A stretch of DNA of 23,418 nucleotides from contig JAKTTS010000233.1 in NCBI GenBank assembly GCA_030560485.1, forward strand, positions 1 through 23,418, written 5' to 3'. Numbering within the stretch: the first letter of the stretch is position 1; every line of letters begins with the position of its first letter. The notes below the pieces were generated by a model, which was not told where the DNA came from, ran no database searches, and was given only the letters and a program-made list of their open reading frames with translations. This DNA is from Ascoidea tarda (nom. inval.) (taxonomy: Eukaryota > Ascomycota > Saccharomycetes > Ascoideales > Ascoideaceae). Both the position numbers and the translations under genes were made by a program. Shown here in pieces: positions 23,330 through 23,418 of this stretch.

Positions 23330-23418
23330 CTATGATTTGAGAGTTTGTTAGAATGACTTTCTAAAGAAAATAAAAATAAAAATAAAAATAAAAATAAAAA
23401 TAAAAATAAAAATAAAAA
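23330..23418 (-). other. 3' part of an intron in the zinc-cluster gene
   Basis: On the minus strand, sequence just before the coding frame reads TTCTAAC (close to the yeast branch point TACTAAC) followed about 20 bases later by CATAG, after which IRCDG begins. The intron falls in phase 0 inside the zinc cluster, between the usual K and IRCDG. Its 5' end is outside the window. Confidence 0.75.
23371..23418. repeat. (TAAAAA)n microsatellite
   Basis: Eight perfect copies of TAAAAA reach the window edge and lie inside the intron of the zinc-cluster gene. On the gene strand this is a T-rich tract upstream of the branch point. Confidence 0.9.

Noticed and set aside
1-23418. Virus-like elements, transposons, CRISPR arrays, tRNA or rRNA genes
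   Set aside because: No reverse transcriptase, integrase, capsid or transposase signature, no long terminal or inverted repeats, no regularly spaced repeats, and no convincing tRNA A and B boxes were seen on either strand by eye.

Overview
The window is nuclear DNA of an AT-rich budding yeast (Saccharomycotina). Most genes have no intron. The proteins closely match Saccharomyces Ire1, Lrp1/Rrp47, arginyl-tRNA synthetase, Erd1, Sac6 and Sen1, and several are enlarged by Asn-, Gln- and Lys-rich tracts. CTG codons look strongly avoided: I found none in the 627 codons of SAC6 or the 676 codons of the ArgRS gene, and only scattered ones in SEN1, IRE1 and the zinc-cluster gene. The lineage and its CUG decoding therefore cannot be settled from this window; residues shown as Leu at CTG should be read with care.

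Layout, left to right: IRE1 (+), the ER unfolded-protein sensor kinase/RNase; LRP1/RRP47 (-), a nuclear exosome cofactor whose basic tail is cut off by an in-frame stop; a 75-residue glycine-rich protein (-) ending in a Ras2-like CaaX box; a 650-base divergent intergenic region with a palindromic E-box and a 37-codon ORF; arginyl-tRNA synthetase (+) with a mitochondrial presequence and a second, better-placed ATG; ERD1 (-), an EXS-family Golgi protein, divergent from SAC6 (+), actin-bundling fimbrin, across a GC-rich promoter; a 645-base region rich in GTAA and TCTT words; SEN1 (+), the R-loop/termination helicase; and a Zn2Cys6 transcription factor (-) whose first exon lies beyond the right edge.

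The genes are independent housekeeping genes, not an operon. Two links are still of interest. LRP1 and SEN1 both act in nuclear non-coding RNA termination and decay, and the region just upstream of SEN1 carries words matching the RNA motifs of Nrd1 and Nab3, Sen1's partners in S. cerevisiae. IRE1 and ERD1 both belong to the secretory pathway.

I saw no transposon, virus-like element, tRNA, rRNA or CRISPR array. The least familiar item is the glycine-rich CaaX protein; the clearest anomaly is the interrupted LRP1 tail.
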